DNA of 64,000 nucleotides from Blastopirellula sediminis (GCF_020966755.1 NZ_JAJKFT010000010.1:1886720-1950719); one strand, 5' to 3'; shown: positions 18,402-27,375, counted from the stretch's first letter. Notes: generated by a model not told the origin, from the sequence alone. Numbers and translations are program-made.

Positions 18402-19414
18402 TAGGCGTTCTCCTGGGGCACGGCGGGCGAAGTCTCGCTGGGCTTTTCGGCGGCGGACTGTTGAATGAATTGACCGGCTCGGTCGATCGCCTGATCGGCG
18501 TCGGCGTGGCCCGGTTCAAACTGGGCGAACTTCACCAGGTCGGCCAGCGACAGGAACACGCGAAGCATCGCTCGTTGTTTACCCTGCAGTCGGCTGCTCG
18601 TGGCGGCTTGTTCCAGGAATTCGTCGGTCGTCAGTTTCGGAGCGGCGATCGCAAATTGGCTTTCGACAAAGTGCCGCACGATGTTGGTCAGACGGACATA
18701 GAACAGGTCGGTTTGACCCGTTCGCAGCAGGTCGGAGCGGCGGAGTTCGGCGAGTTCGGCGAGCGCCTGATCCTTGGCGGACAGATGCGACGAACGACTC
18801 GGCCAGACGAGCAGCGCCACGCCGGCCAGCGCCAATAATGCGCCGCCGCCGAGCGATCCATACAGCCAGAAGTGGCTGGACGATTCGACGGCCGGCAGAT
18901 CGACGACTCCCTTGATATCGCGGAACTGCAGCGGATCCGGCGTACCTTCCAGACTGCTGGTGATCGTCACGCTCAGCGGCGACGATTGCACGATGTCGCT
19001 CGTGGGCGAAGCCGCACGTTGATCGGAGTAGGCGATCGTAATCGGCGGAATCGTCTGCTCGCCCGGCGTCAGGCTTTCGAGCTGATAACGGCGGATCCAC
19101 TCCCGTCCGTTGGCGGTCGGCAGATCGGTGGTATCGGTTGCGCTAAGGACGTTAAACGTTCCGAGCTTGGCTTGCTCTTGCGGCAGCGTGACCAGGACGT
19201 TTTCGGGAACGTCGACTTTCAAGGTGAGCGTTACCGGCTCGGCGATCTGGGCGGTCTCATTTTCGAGAGTCGCCGTCACCAAGACGGGGCCGTCGGTCGA
19301 CGTTCGCGTGATCGCGGCCGCATCGGCATGCGTGCTGAAGAGCGCGAGCAGCAATCCGGCGCAGACGATCCGACGAATCGCCGACAGCATCGAAGGCGAA
19401 GTTGGGAAAATCAT
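18401..19414 (-). CDS. BatD-like / DUF4381-like exported protein
   Basis: A 337-residue protein between the DUF58 and BatA genes. It has a signal peptide (LSAIRRIVCAGLLLALFS, then ADA), a beta-sandwich domain resembling the first BatD domain (about residues 45-160; IAEPVTLTLKVDVPENVLVT), one membrane helix at about 185-205 (YGSLGGGALLALAGVALLVW), and a helical cytoplasmic tail of about 125 residues. Such a gene is common at this place in moxR operons. It overlaps DUF58 by four bases (ATGA) and BatA by one. ATG 19414 is used; the Met nine codons later (19390) also fits. Confidence 0.75.
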   Translation of the reverse strand: MIFPTSPSMLSAIRRIVCAGLLLALFSTHADAAAITRTSTDGPVLVTATLENETAQIAEPVTLTLKVDVPENVLVTLPQEQAKLGTFNVLSATDTTDLPTANGREWIRRYQLESLTPGEQTIPPITIAYSDQRAASPTSDIVQSSPLSVTITSSLEGTPDPLQFRDIKGVVDLPAVESSSHFWLYGSLGGGALLALAGVALLVWPSRSSHLSAKDQALAELAELRRSDLLRTGQTDLFYVRLTNIVRHFVESQFAIAAPKLTTDEFLEQAATSSRLQGKQRAMLRVFLSLADLVKFAQFEPGHADADQAIDRAGQFIQQSAAEKPSETSPAVPQENA

Positions 19415-20286
19415 CGACGGCGCTCCCGTTGGTGAAAGAACTTTTGCAGGGGATCGGCAAAATCGTCCCCGGTATAAACGTGGATCGGATCCATTCCTAA
19501 ACGTTTGAAAACTTGGTCGCGACGCTCGGCCATCGCTTGGGCGCGATCGGCGTACTGCTGGCGAAGGCGACGGTTCGAGGTGTCGATCAAGACCGTTTCG
19601 CCCGTTTCCGAATCGACCAGGTCGAGCAGGCCGACGTTCGGCAATTCAAACTCGCGACGGTCCGACACGACGATCGGAATCACGTCATGCTTGCGCCGCG
19701 CGATCTTCAGCGGTCGTTCGTAGTCGGCGTCTTGGAAGTCGCTGACGAGGAACGCGATCGAGCGGCGTTTGGCGGTGTGGTTGAGGTGCTCCAGGGCCCG
19801 CGACAAGTTGGTCCCTTGTCCCATCGGCTGACAATAGAGGAGTTCACGGATGACCCGCAGGACATGCCGCGAACCGCTCCGGGGAGGAATCGCTTTTTCG
19901 ATGTCGTCGGTGAACAAGGTCAACGCGACCTTGTCGTTGTTGCGGATGGCGGAGAAGGCGAGCGTGGCGCCCAGTTCGGCGACCAGTTCGCGTTTCGATT
20001 GCCAGTGGGTGCCGAGTCCTTGCGAGGCGCTCAAGTCGACCAGCAAGGTGACGGTCAGTTGGCGTTCTTCGCGAAACAACTTCACGAACGGTTCGCCGGT
20101 GCGAGCGGTGACGTTCCAGTCGATCGCGCGAACGTCGTCGCCGATCCGGTAAGGACGGACTTCTTCAAACTCGACCCCACGCCCTTTGAAGGCGGAGTGG
20201 TACTGACCGGCAAGCAAGTTCTCGGCCAGATGCGACGTGCGGATCTGGATTCGCCTGATTTTCTGTAATACTTCGCGAGGGATCAT
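19411..20286 (-). CDS. DUF58 domain protein
   Basis: A 291-residue cytoplasmic protein, the usual partner encoded after moxR. The family signature is clear: YHSAFKGRGVEFEEVRPYRI, DDVRAIDWNVTARTGEPFVK and LLVDLSASQGLG, the last being a degenerate VWA MIDAS-like strand. No membrane helix is present, unlike longer DUF58 forms. It overlaps the downstream BatD-like gene by four bases. It is separated from moxR by 112 bases with a strong hairpin (20346-20380), which could lower expression of the later genes relative to moxR. Confidence 0.93.
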   Translation of the reverse strand: MIPREVLQKIRRIQIRTSHLAENLLAGQYHSAFKGRGVEFEEVRPYRIGDDVRAIDWNVTARTGEPFVKLFREERQLTVTLLVDLSASQGLGTHWQSKRELVAELGATLAFSAIRNNDKVALTLFTDDIEKAIPPRSGSRHVLRVIRELLYCQPMGQGTNLSRALEHLNHTAKRRSIAFLVSDFQDADYERPLKIARRKHDVIPIVVSDRREFELPNVGLLDLVDSETGETVLIDTSNRRLRQQYADRAQAMAERRDQVFKRLGMDPIHVYTGDDFADPLQKFFHQRERRR

Positions 20287-20345
20287 GAGCGGTGACTTAC
20301 AGGTCTGGTGAAGGTGACGCGGAAAACGACTCGAACAGTCGCCGG

Positions 20346-20380
20346 GGCTTGGCTGCAGCGAACGCCGCGGCAGCCAAGCC
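20346..20380 (-). promoter_or_regulatory. Intercistronic hairpin between moxR and DUF58 genes
   Basis: The arms GGCTTGGCTGC (20346-20356) and GCAGCCAAGCC (20370-20380) pair perfectly over 11 bases with a 13-base GC-rich loop. There is no U-run on the minus strand, so it is not a normal intrinsic terminator. It may be a processing or stability element that sets the ratio of MoxR to the downstream proteins. Confidence 0.45.
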
Positions 20381-20398
20381 GCCAGCTTCCTCTTCGCT

Positions 20399-21415
20399 CT
20401 ACGGGACCGCGACGTGATCGAGAATCGATCGAACCACGTCGTCAGATGTTTTTTCTTCCGCTTCGGCTTCGTATGTGACGATCAAACGATGTCGTAACAC
20501 GTCGGGAGCGATTTCCTTCACGTCGCCAGGGACGACGTAACCGCGGCCGCACAAAAACGCGTTCGCTTTCGCCGCGAGCGTCAAGCTGATCGTCGCTCGG
20601 GGAGAAACGCCGAACTGAATCAAATCGGCCAGCGGCAACCGGAAGGCGCCTGGATCGCGGGTCGCCATCACCAGGTCGACGATGTAGTCGCGAACCTTTT
20701 CGTCGACGTAGATATCGTCGATCAGGTCGCGAGCACGCAGGATTTCGGCTGGCGATAGGGTCGGGTTCACCTCCATCGAGGTCTTGGTCTTCGACATCCG
20801 CTCGAGGATCTGGATCTCTTCTTCGCGAGTCGGGTGACCGACCAGAACCTTGAGCATGAACCGGTCCATTTGGGCTTCCGGCAGCGGATAGGTTCCCTCC
20901 TGCTCGATCGGGTTTTGGGTCGCCATCACCAGGAACGGTTCGTCGAGCTTGTAGGTGTGGTGACCGATCGTGACCTGACGTTCCTGCATCGCTTCGAGTA
21001 GAGCGCTTTGCACTTTGGCCGGAGCCCGGTTGATTTCGTCCGCCAAGATCAGGTTCGAGAAGATCGGACCTTTCTGGATGGCGAAGTCTTGCTGCTGCGG
21101 GCGATAGATCTGCGTACCGATCAAGTCGGCCGGCAACAGGTCCGGGGTGAATTGGATTCGCTGGAAGCCGGTGCTGATCCCTTTCGCCAAACAGGCGACG
21201 GCGGTCGTCTTCGCCAAGCCCGGCACCCCTTCGATCAGCAAGTGACCGTTGGTAAGCAGACCGACCTGCATGCGATGGATCAGTTGTCGCTGACCGACGA
21301 TGACCCGTCCGATCTCGTCGAGCAAGCGGCGAAACGGAGTGCTGCGAATCTTAATTTCTTCCGTCAGTTCGTTGATACGATCATGAGCGGATTGGGAGGA
21401 ATTTACAGTCGCCAT
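20399..21415 (-). CDS. moxR: MoxR-family AAA+ ATPase
   Basis: A 338-residue AAA+ ATPase. ATG 21415 is preferred to a longer TTG start because GAGG lies eight bases upstream. The Walker A motif is EGVPGLAKTTAVA (near residue 65), Walker B is LILADEINRAP (near 125), sensor 1 is ATQNPIEQEGTYPLPEAQMD, and sensor 2 lies near SPRATISLTLAAKANAF. MoxR proteins are thought to remodel or mature VWA-domain partners, here the BatA and BatB/C-type proteins of the same operon. It is the first gene; its promoter should lie in 21416-21785. Confidence 0.95.
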   Translation of the reverse strand: MATVNSSQSAHDRINELTEEIKIRSTPFRRLLDEIGRVIVGQRQLIHRMQVGLLTNGHLLIEGVPGLAKTTAVACLAKGISTGFQRIQFTPDLLPADLIGTQIYRPQQQDFAIQKGPIFSNLILADEINRAPAKVQSALLEAMQERQVTIGHHTYKLDEPFLVMATQNPIEQEGTYPLPEAQMDRFMLKVLVGHPTREEEIQILERMSKTKTSMEVNPTLSPAEILRARDLIDDIYVDEKVRDYIVDLVMATRDPGAFRLPLADLIQFGVSPRATISLTLAAKANAFLCGRGYVVPGDVKEIAPDVLRHRLIVTYEAEAEEKTSDDVVRSILDHVAVP

Positions 21416-21785
21416 AGGATGCCTCGAAGAAAGTGGTGAGCAGGTCAAAAACGCCGCAGCGTGAGTTGTCCAATCAGATCGCGGAACAGGGGACGCGAGC
21501 GTTCCGCGTCAGGTCTCCCTTTAAAGTGCAACCAGCGTGCCAATGGCGTTTTGCCCGAGAAAACAGGGGTTTTCGCGGTTTTCAGGCGAAAGAGACGGGG
21601 CATTTTGCCCCACGCCGTCAAAATGCCCCACGGAGAACAGAAAATGGGACGATGAAGAAAGAATCCTGGTGCCATGCTCTTGCGGCGTCTTCGCCGGATG
21701 AGCATGTCTTAGAATCTGGAAAACGCATTGAAGACATGCTCTTCCCACGAAGACGTGGTAAGAACATGGCGCCGTTAGAACGGCG
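21416..21785. promoter_or_regulatory. moxR upstream region with inverted repeats
   Basis: This 370-base gap follows the response-regulator stop and precedes moxR on the minus strand. It has two perfect 11-base inverted repeats: GGGGCATTTTG/CAAAATGCCCC (21597-21607 and 21619-21629) and GAGCATGTCTT/AAGACATGCTC (21700-21710 and 21731-21741). A further CATGCTC at 21673-21679 can also pair with the latter. Neither hairpin is followed by a U-run on the minus strand. They are candidate operators or RNA structures; nothing coding is seen. Confidence 0.45.
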
Positions 21786-23159
21786 TTAGTCGTCGACGCC
21801 GTACTGCTTCAGCTTGCGATAGAGGGTCTTGCGATCGAGTCCCAAGACCTGGGCGGCGAGCGACTTGTTGTTGTCGACCGCATTGAGCACGTGCAGGATA
21901 TACCGCCGCTCCACTTCCTGCATCGAGACGAGTTCGCTCGGGTCGTCGCCGCCGATGAAGACTTGCGAGCTGCGATAGTCCCGAATCTTTTCGGGTAAGT
22001 CGTCGACCGCGATCTTTTCAAACGCCGTTAGCGCGACCGCTCGCTCCATCACATTCCGCAGCTCGCGGACATTTCCCGGCCACGAGTAGTTGAGGAGACG
22101 TTCGGCGGCTGGTTCCGAGATTCCTAGAACATCGCGCTGCGACCGTTTGCCGGCTTGTTCGACAAATCGCTGGGCGAGCAACAAGGTATCGGTACCGCGA
22201 GCTCGGAGCGGCGGCAAGTCGAGCTGAATGACGTTGATGCGATAAAAGAGATCTTCGCGAAAACGTCCTTCTTCGACTTCGGCCAGCAGATCGCGGTTGG
22301 TGGCGGTAATCAGGCGAACGTCGAACGGCACTTCCTGATCGCCGCCGACCGGACGAACGCGGCTTTCTTCCAGCGCTCGCAACAGCTTCGGCTGCATCGC
22401 CAGCGGCAGTTCGCCAATTTCGTCGAGGAAGAGCGTCCCTCCTTCGGCTTGCAGAAAGAGACCGCGACGCTCCGCCTTGGCGTCGGTAAAGGCGCCTTTG
22501 GCGTGGCCAAACAGTTCGCTTTCGAGCAGCGTTTCTGGCAGGGCGGCGCAGTTGACCGGGACGAAGGGACCGCTGCGACGATTGCTCCGGCGATGAATCG
22601 ACCGCGCGACCAGTTCCTTGCCGGTGCCGCTTTCGCCGCAGACCAGCACCGACGCTTCGGTCGACGCGATCCGGGCGATCTGATCGTAGAGCTTCGACAT
22701 GACCGGACTGCTGCCGACCATCTCTTCAAAGTGCCCCCCTTGGGCCACTTCTTCGCTGAGCAGTTTGACCTTTTCTTGCAGCTCGCGATGTTTGACTGCC
22801 CGGGATAACGTCAGCGCGAGCAGTTCCATTTCGATCGGCTTGGTGACGAAGTCATACGCTCCGGCGCGAATCGCCGCGACGGCCGTTTCCAGACTGCCAA
22901 ACGCCGTCATGACGATGACCGGGATGTCGGGACGGTTCGCCGTTACCCGTTCGCACAGTTCCGTACCGCTCATTCCTTTCATGCGGAGATCGGTCAGGAC
23001 GACGTCAAAGTCTTGCGATTTGACCAGGTGGATCGCTTCGTTAGGGGCAGTGCGCCAAGTTGGCTGGAAACCGCGGAGACGGAGATCGGTCTCCAGCAGT
23101 TGGCACATGTTCGCTTCGTCGTCGACGATCAAGACTCGGCCGCAATTGTTCGCTTCCAT
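21786..23159 (-). CDS. NtrC-family sigma-54 response regulator
   Basis: A 457-residue regulator. The receiver domain (residues 1-120) shows VLIVDDEANM and the phosphoacceptor Asp in VVLTDLRMKGMSG. The AAA+ domain (about 145-380) has Walker [13 protein letters not shown], Walker [14 protein letters not shown] and the sigma-54 contact loop as GAFTDA rather than GAFTGA. A Fis-type helix-turn-helix closes the protein (NKSLAAQVLGLDRKTLYRKL). The ATG follows the stop of the kinase gene directly, so the two form a two-component pair. The Asp in the sigma-54 loop is an uncommon variant, so activation of sigma-54 should not be taken for granted. Confidence 0.94.
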   Translation of the reverse strand: MEANNCGRVLIVDDEANMCQLLETDLRLRGFQPTWRTAPNEAIHLVKSQDFDVVLTDLRMKGMSGTELCERVTANRPDIPVIVMTAFGSLETAVAAIRAGAYDFVTKPIEMELLALTLSRAVKHRELQEKVKLLSEEVAQGGHFEEMVGSSPVMSKLYDQIARIASTEASVLVCGESGTGKELVARSIHRRSNRRSGPFVPVNCAALPETLLESELFGHAKGAFTDAKAERRGLFLQAEGGTLFLDEIGELPLAMQPKLLRALEESRVRPVGGDQEVPFDVRLITATNRDLLAEVEEGRFREDLFYRINVIQLDLPPLRARGTDTLLLAQRFVEQAGKRSQRDVLGISEPAAERLLNYSWPGNVRELRNVMERAVALTAFEKIAVDDLPEKIRDYRSSQVFIGGDDPSELVSMQEVERRYILHVLNAVDNNKSLAAQVLGLDRKTLYRKLKQYGVDD

Positions 23160-24647
23160 CTATGCAACCTGCTGAGGCAAAAAGATCGTGAATCGGCTTC
23201 CTTCGCCCAATTGGCTCTGCACGTCGATCCAGCCGTTGTGATCTTCGACAATGCCGTACGAAACCGACAGTCCGAGTCCGGTCCCTTCGCCGACATCCTT
23301 GGTCGTAAAGAAAGGCTCGAACAGGTGGGGCATCGCTTCTGCGCAAATGCCGGTTCCCTTGTCTTCCACGCTTATACAGTAGTATTCCCGTTTTGGCGAG
23401 TTGGAGTCGCCGGGGGGAGAAGCTTCTTGGCGACTTAGGGAGACCTGAACGACATCGCCGGTGGAACTCGCGTGAATCGCATTGACGATCAGATTGGTGA
23501 CGACCTGTTGGATCTGCGCCGAATCGACCGCCGTCGAGAGCGATTCGCTGTCGGCCGTGACCAACTCCACATCACGCTGATTGGCCATCGGTTGCAGCAA
23601 GTTGATCGCGCTGACGATCAACTCGCGCAGGTCGACCATCGTCCGATGCGGCGGTCGCCGACGTGCGAAGCCGAGCAACTGGCGAATAATCTCCGCCATT
23701 CGATCCGCTTCCGACTTGATCACCAGGGCGCTCTCGGTCACTTCGTCAGCGCTCAGCCGATGCGACGCGATCAGGCCGGCGCGTCCCGAGACGACGTTCA
23801 GCGGCGTTCCCAGTTCGTGTGCGATGCCGGAAGCGAGTCGTCCCACCGTCTTCAAGCGATCGATATGCCGCAGTTGTTCCATGGCCGATAATCTGGCGGA
23901 CGAAGCTTCTTCAAGTTCCTGTTGTTGCGATTGCAGCGTCTCGCTCATCTGATTCAACGCGGCGCCAAGCTGGGCGATTTCGTCGGTCCCTCGCACTTCG
24001 ACCGGCTCGGAGAAATCGCCGGCGCCGATTCGCTTCGTCTTGGCGACCAATTTGTCGAGCCGCTGCCCGACCATCCGCACGCCGAGAAACACGATGACCA
24101 GCCCGAAGATCGCCATCGCCCCGATGACCAGCGCCGTGCGATAGGTGGTCAGACGCGTGTACTCGGCCGCTTCGTCAAGCGGGACGTTGAATTCGACATA
24201 GCCTGCTCGCGAGTTCTCGACGTCGACCGGATAGTAGATGATGTATTGATCGTGCCCCGCCGAATCATGCGTGATGATCGTGGTCATCGACTCCGTCGTC
24301 GCGACGGCAAGCTCTTTTTGGGGAGGAAGCGCCGACTCGCTGGTTGCGCCATTTTCTGTCGGGATCCAGCGAATGATCATCTGCTGGTGACGATTAGCGA
24401 AGTCGCGGACCAGCTTGATCGCGCCTTGGTGCCCCCCGTCTTTCCAAGCGACGACCAGCGTCTCGCGCACTTCGTTGCCCAGCGACGCGGCGTTCTCTTC
24501 CTGAGCCCGTTTGTATTGCTCAAATTCGCTCTGCGCGGTCATGTAGCCGAACATCGCCGTCAACAAGACGATGCCGAGCAAAAAAATGCCGACGATTTTC
24601 GCGGTGAGTTTCATGCATTTGTGGAGAGTAAATCGCTCGACGGCCAT
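23160..24647 (-). CDS. Sensor histidine kinase
   Basis: A membrane histidine kinase. The start is uncertain: ATG 24647 and ATG 24614 are both possible, the latter beginning right at the membrane helix (KLTAKIVGIFLLGIVLLTAM). A periplasmic sensor of about 130 residues follows, then a second helix (TALVIGAMAIFGLVIVFLGV). A HAMP domain comes next, with LDKLVAKTKRIGAGDFSEPV and TDEIAQLGAALNQMS, then a short coiled coil. The H-box is GIAHELGTPLNVVSGR, the N-box VVTNLIVNAIHAS and the G-boxes include EDKGTGICAEAMPHLFEPFF and GEGTGLGLSVSYGI. It is encoded just before its NtrC-type partner. The signal is unknown. Confidence 0.93.
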   Translation of the reverse strand: MAVERFTLHKCMKLTAKIVGIFLLGIVLLTAMFGYMTAQSEFEQYKRAQEENAASLGNEVRETLVVAWKDGGHQGAIKLVRDFANRHQQMIIRWIPTENGATSESALPPQKELAVATTESMTTIITHDSAGHDQYIIYYPVDVENSRAGYVEFNVPLDEAAEYTRLTTYRTALVIGAMAIFGLVIVFLGVRMVGQRLDKLVAKTKRIGAGDFSEPVEVRGTDEIAQLGAALNQMSETLQSQQQELEEASSARLSAMEQLRHIDRLKTVGRLASGIAHELGTPLNVVSGRAGLIASHRLSADEVTESALVIKSEADRMAEIIRQLLGFARRRPPHRTMVDLRELIVSAINLLQPMANQRDVELVTADSESLSTAVDSAQIQQVVTNLIVNAIHASSTGDVVQVSLSRQEASPPGDSNSPKREYYCISVEDKGTGICAEAMPHLFEPFFTTKDVGEGTGLGLSVSYGIVEDHNGWIDVQSQLGEGSRFTIFLPQQVA

Positions 24648-24907
24648 CAACGTCCAAGTCGGTCGCCGCAGTTCGTTGTAGCTTGCCGGAACGGCGTTTC
24701 GCAACGGCCGATTACGCGGAAGGCGCGCGTTACGCTTTCTAATCGTACGTTCCAGCCAAGAAGTGGCTTTCGACTTTGAGGTATTTCGCGACTTTTTTAG
24801 GTCGGACGACCTGTTTTGCCCGCGAAATCGTACGCCTGGATGGGGTTTCCCTCCATCCGAAGCGACGAGAACGGATTCGGTTGCGAACGCCTACGGTCGA
24901 CGCGTGA

Positions 24908-25447
24908 TCAAGAGGCGGATCGATCGATCAACTGGTTGAAGACGGAGTACTTCTCCATAAGGGGATCGCACTGCGAATCGCCAAGGGCCGGCAGCGTCGA
25001 TTCTAGCAAACCGAGCTGCATGAGCACTGTCGCTTGATCCCAATAGATATGCTCAGAGCACATCAAGGTTCCCTTGAAGCCGACGATACCGACATGCGGA
25101 ACCGCCAATCGCCGGCCGGTCGGTTCAATTTCTGGGGCGAACCAATCCATCCGGACGGTGTGCGTAAAGCTCACGATGAATTCGTCGATAACGCGATCGT
25201 TCGTAACGCTGCGCGAGAGCAATTGCAGCGAGAAGTCAGGCGGAGATTGGGGAATGAATATGTCGCGATAGAAACTTCGTAGCGCCTCTTTGCCGGCCGC
25301 GCCGGTCCCGACCGGAACGTGGATCAGTATGACGTCGTCGGTCTTCGTCGAGACCGCTTCGTCGGCGTCTTTGCGCAGAAACTCGGCGGCGGTGTGCTTC
25401 TCCCAAACGTCGATTAGCCGTTGCTGTTCGTCAGTGAATTGATACAT
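24908..25447 (-). CDS. NTF2-like / SnoaL-like protein
   Basis: A 179-residue soluble protein. ATG 25447 is chosen because GGAG lies upstream and MYQFTDEQQRLIDVWEKHTA is a natural N-terminus; the frame is open further upstream. The pattern of an N-terminal helix, a conserved WEKHTAAEFLRKDADEAVST phrase and a curved beta sheet with SFTHTVRMDWFAPEIEPTGR fits the NTF2/SnoaL superfamily, whose members are small enzymes or binding proteins. The substrate is unknown. It lies 108 bases after the RNA-ligase-like stub on the same strand and could share its transcript, but no functional link is evident. Confidence 0.75.
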   Translation of the reverse strand: MYQFTDEQQRLIDVWEKHTAAEFLRKDADEAVSTKTDDVILIHVPVGTGAAGKEALRSFYRDIFIPQSPPDFSLQLLSRSVTNDRVIDEFIVSFTHTVRMDWFAPEIEPTGRRLAVPHVGIVGFKGTLMCSEHIYWDQATVLMQLGLLESTLPALGDSQCDPLMEKYSVFNQLIDRSAS

Positions 25448-25555
25448 GGTTGGGGGCTCCATTGCCAGTGGCGATCTTACCACAATTGATTTCCCTTCAT
25501 TGAATCGCATTGCTGGTCGCAGTGGAACCATTTTTGGACTTTTTTTGCGTGAACC

Positions 25556-25825
<270 letters not shown>

Positions 25826-25827
25826 GG

Positions 25828-26604
25828 CTAGGCTCCTTGCGTTTGGGGTTGAATGATAAAAGACCTTACGAACTCCGCGTATTCTTCTCTCATCGGCAAA
25901 TCGAACTCGGTGCGGATTCGCCGGCGGCGGGCCGCGACCGATTGATTGCTGATCGGGTCAATGGAGGTTTTCTCGTACTCTTCCCAGTACAATCCGACGC
26001 CCCGTTTCTGCCAACGGGGAAGATCGTTGTAGTTGATCCCACGTCGGAATAGCAACTCGTTTTTGTCGGCGACCGAAAGTCCGAGCAGACTTCGGGTAGC
26101 CTGACGAACGCCGCAGCCTTCTTTGCGAAGCGTCCAATAGCACCACGCGTTCAGCGCGTTTCGCGCCGCATCTTCGTTGCGCCAGCGGAAGTAGTCGACG
26201 ACGAGGTCGACGTTGGGTAACTGGGAGATCCGGCAGTCGAAGCTCGCGGCCTGACCAAGCCCTAGCGAGAACTGGGCGCTCGCTTCGCCGGCAAGCGTTG
26301 AAACGTACTTGCGGAGTTTCCTGCCGAAAATCCGTTCGTCGCGATCAAGCAACAGCGAGATCTCGTCACTTTCGGTATAAGCGTACAGGACGCGAAAGCC
26401 GCAGCTCATGAGCGACGCCGCCGTCGAAGTCATCAAATCGCGGAAACGGACGTCAAACGGCGCTTCGAATTGACAGGCTTCTTTCGTTAATCGGGTGAAG
26501 CTGCGGCCATCGAGCCGCGCGACCATATACATGCCAGGAAGCACGCACAAATCGGAGGCCGTCTCGAAGACGCGCATCTTCTTATCAAGCTGGTCAAACT
26601 TCAT
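25828..26604 (-). CDS. Thg1-like 3'-5' RNA polymerase (tRNA-His guanylyltransferase family)
   Basis: A 258-residue member of the Thg1/TLP family, which adds nucleotides to RNA 5' ends in the reverse (3'-5') direction. The palm-domain metal residues are visible: Asp32 in [14 protein letters not shown] and Asp80 in [14 protein letters not shown]. The following strand has [17 protein letters not shown], with [20 protein letters not shown] after it. Bacterial members are usually template-dependent and are thought to repair 5'-truncated tRNAs. GAGGA lies about ten bases before the ATG. The gene overlaps the kinase by 11 bases and precedes the ligase-like stub by two, which supports a role in RNA repair rather than routine tRNA-His maturation. 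Confidence 0.93.
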   Translation of the reverse strand: MKFDQLDKKMRVFETASDLCVLPGMYMVARLDGRSFTRLTKEACQFEAPFDVRFRDLMTSTAASLMSCGFRVLYAYTESDEISLLLDRDERIFGRKLRKYVSTLAGEASAQFSLGLGQAASFDCRISQLPNVDLVVDYFRWRNEDAARNALNAWCYWTLRKEGCGVRQATRSLLGLSVADKNELLFRRGINYNDLPRWQKRGVGLYWEEYEKTSIDPISNQSVAARRRRIRTEFDLPMREEYAEFVRSFIIQPQTQGA

Positions 26605-27034
26605 CGTTCCATTCCTCTACGACAAATCCTGTTTCGATCAGGCGGACGTACCGCAACGCATCAAATCCTTCTTCCAAGGTCGGCAACTCCAGCCGTTTGG
26701 CGGTGGAGAAGAGGCCGACGTCTGGAACTGAACGTTCTCGCTGCTGATTCCGGACAAGGCATTGGGAAAGCTGCGATTGAAAGTAGTAGCCGACGACGGA
26801 AAAGCGGGCCTGCTTCAAAGCGTCGATATAGACGGTTCGCGCGTCCCGAGTCGGGTTCGTATTGTCGACGACGAGCGGTTGCCCCGTTTCGAGGCAAGCG
26901 GCCAGCAGGCGACGCTCCCGATTGCGGGTGCGGAACAGGTCGAGACTGATCCGGACGTGCGTCGCAAAGAATCGCTCTTGGAAGAACGACGACTTTCCCG
27001 ACGCTTGAAGACCGATAAAGATGATTCCTTCCAT
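26594..27034 (-). CDS. P-loop kinase of the polynucleotide-kinase type
   Basis: A 146-residue protein. Walker A is GLQASGKSS (residues 8-16). A conserved RISLDLF follows at about 28-34, then VVDNTNPTRDAR at 55-66, the typical phrase of AAA_33/T4 Pnkp-type kinases, and an arginine-rich lid region near VRNQQRERSVPDV. It is the first gene of the cassette with Thg1 and the ligase-like stub, so 5'-OH RNA phosphorylation is the simplest proposal: it would restore a 5' phosphate for ligation or for reverse polymerisation. No phosphatase domain is attached. No strong ribosome site is seen before the ATG. Confidence 0.85.
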   Translation of the reverse strand: MEGIIFIGLQASGKSSFFQERFFATHVRISLDLFRTRNRERRLLAACLETGQPLVVDNTNPTRDARTVYIDALKQARFSVVGYYFQSQLSQCLVRNQQRERSVPDVGLFSTAKRLELPTLEEGFDALRYVRLIETGFVVEEWNDEV

Positions 27035-27063
27035 AACTGCGCTCGCTATCGCGCCGAAACGCG

Positions 27064-27097
27064 AAAAGCCCGCCTGATTGCGAAGAACCAGGCGGGC
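27064..27097 (-). terminator. Intrinsic terminator after the SEC-C gene
   Basis: The arms GCCCGCCTG (27068-27076) and CAGGCGGGC (27089-27097) pair perfectly with a 12-base loop, and AAAA at 27064-27067 gives a U-run on the minus strand. It separates the SEC-C transcript from the RNA-repair cassette, so the cassette needs its own promoter in the 29 bases before 27034 or inside the hairpin region. Confidence 0.75.
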
Positions 27098-27154
27098 TCG
27101 TTGTGGCTTCTAAAGAGGCTTAGTCTCTAAAAGTAGTGGTCCCGGTTAACGCCG

Positions 27155-27322
27155 TCAAAAGGAGCCTTTCGCGAGACAGCACTTCTTGAAACGGAGGCCG
27201 GAACCGCAAGGGCAAGGATCATTCCGCCCTAGCTTTTCTTCCAGCAGTTTGTCGCCGTGGACGATCCGCACTCCGCGCTTGACTTGCGTTTCGGAGGGAT
27301 ATCCATGACGCCGCTTGTTCAT
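27155..27322 (-). CDS. Small SEC-C motif protein
   Basis: A 55-residue protein that ends in [18 protein letters not shown], the zinc-binding SEC-C motif named after the SecA C-terminus. The N-terminus is basic ([20 protein letters not shown]). The motif occurs in SecA and in many small proteins of unknown role, where it probably binds zinc and a ribosome or protein partner. The frame is open upstream to a GTG at 27382, but ATG 27322 is preferred because it overlaps the stop of an 18-codon leader ORF with a strong ribosome site. Confidence 0.85.
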   Translation of the reverse strand: MNKRRHGYPSETQVKRGVRIVHGDKLLEEKLGRNDPCPCGSGLRFKKCCLAKGSF

Positions 27323-27375
27323 GTTCTGGAAAAAAATGGCTGTTCGTTGATGTGTCGATGATTGGCGTGTCGCAT
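27319..27375 (-). CDS. 18-residue leader ORF coupled to the SEC-C gene
   Basis: GGAGG lies eight bases before the ATG at 27375. The [21 protein letters not shown] ends at TGA, which overlaps the ATG of the SEC-C gene (ATGA). It has three histidines in the first eight residues. This is probably a translational leader that delivers ribosomes to a start that has no ribosome site of its own. A histidine-sensing role is conceivable but no attenuator hairpin was found. Confidence 0.5.
   Translation of the reverse strand: MRHANHRHINEQPFFSRT

Noticed and set aside
24791-24821. AGGTCGGACGACCTGTTTTG as a plus-strand terminator
   Set aside because: No plus-strand gene precedes it, and the stem is only six bases with a two-base loop.
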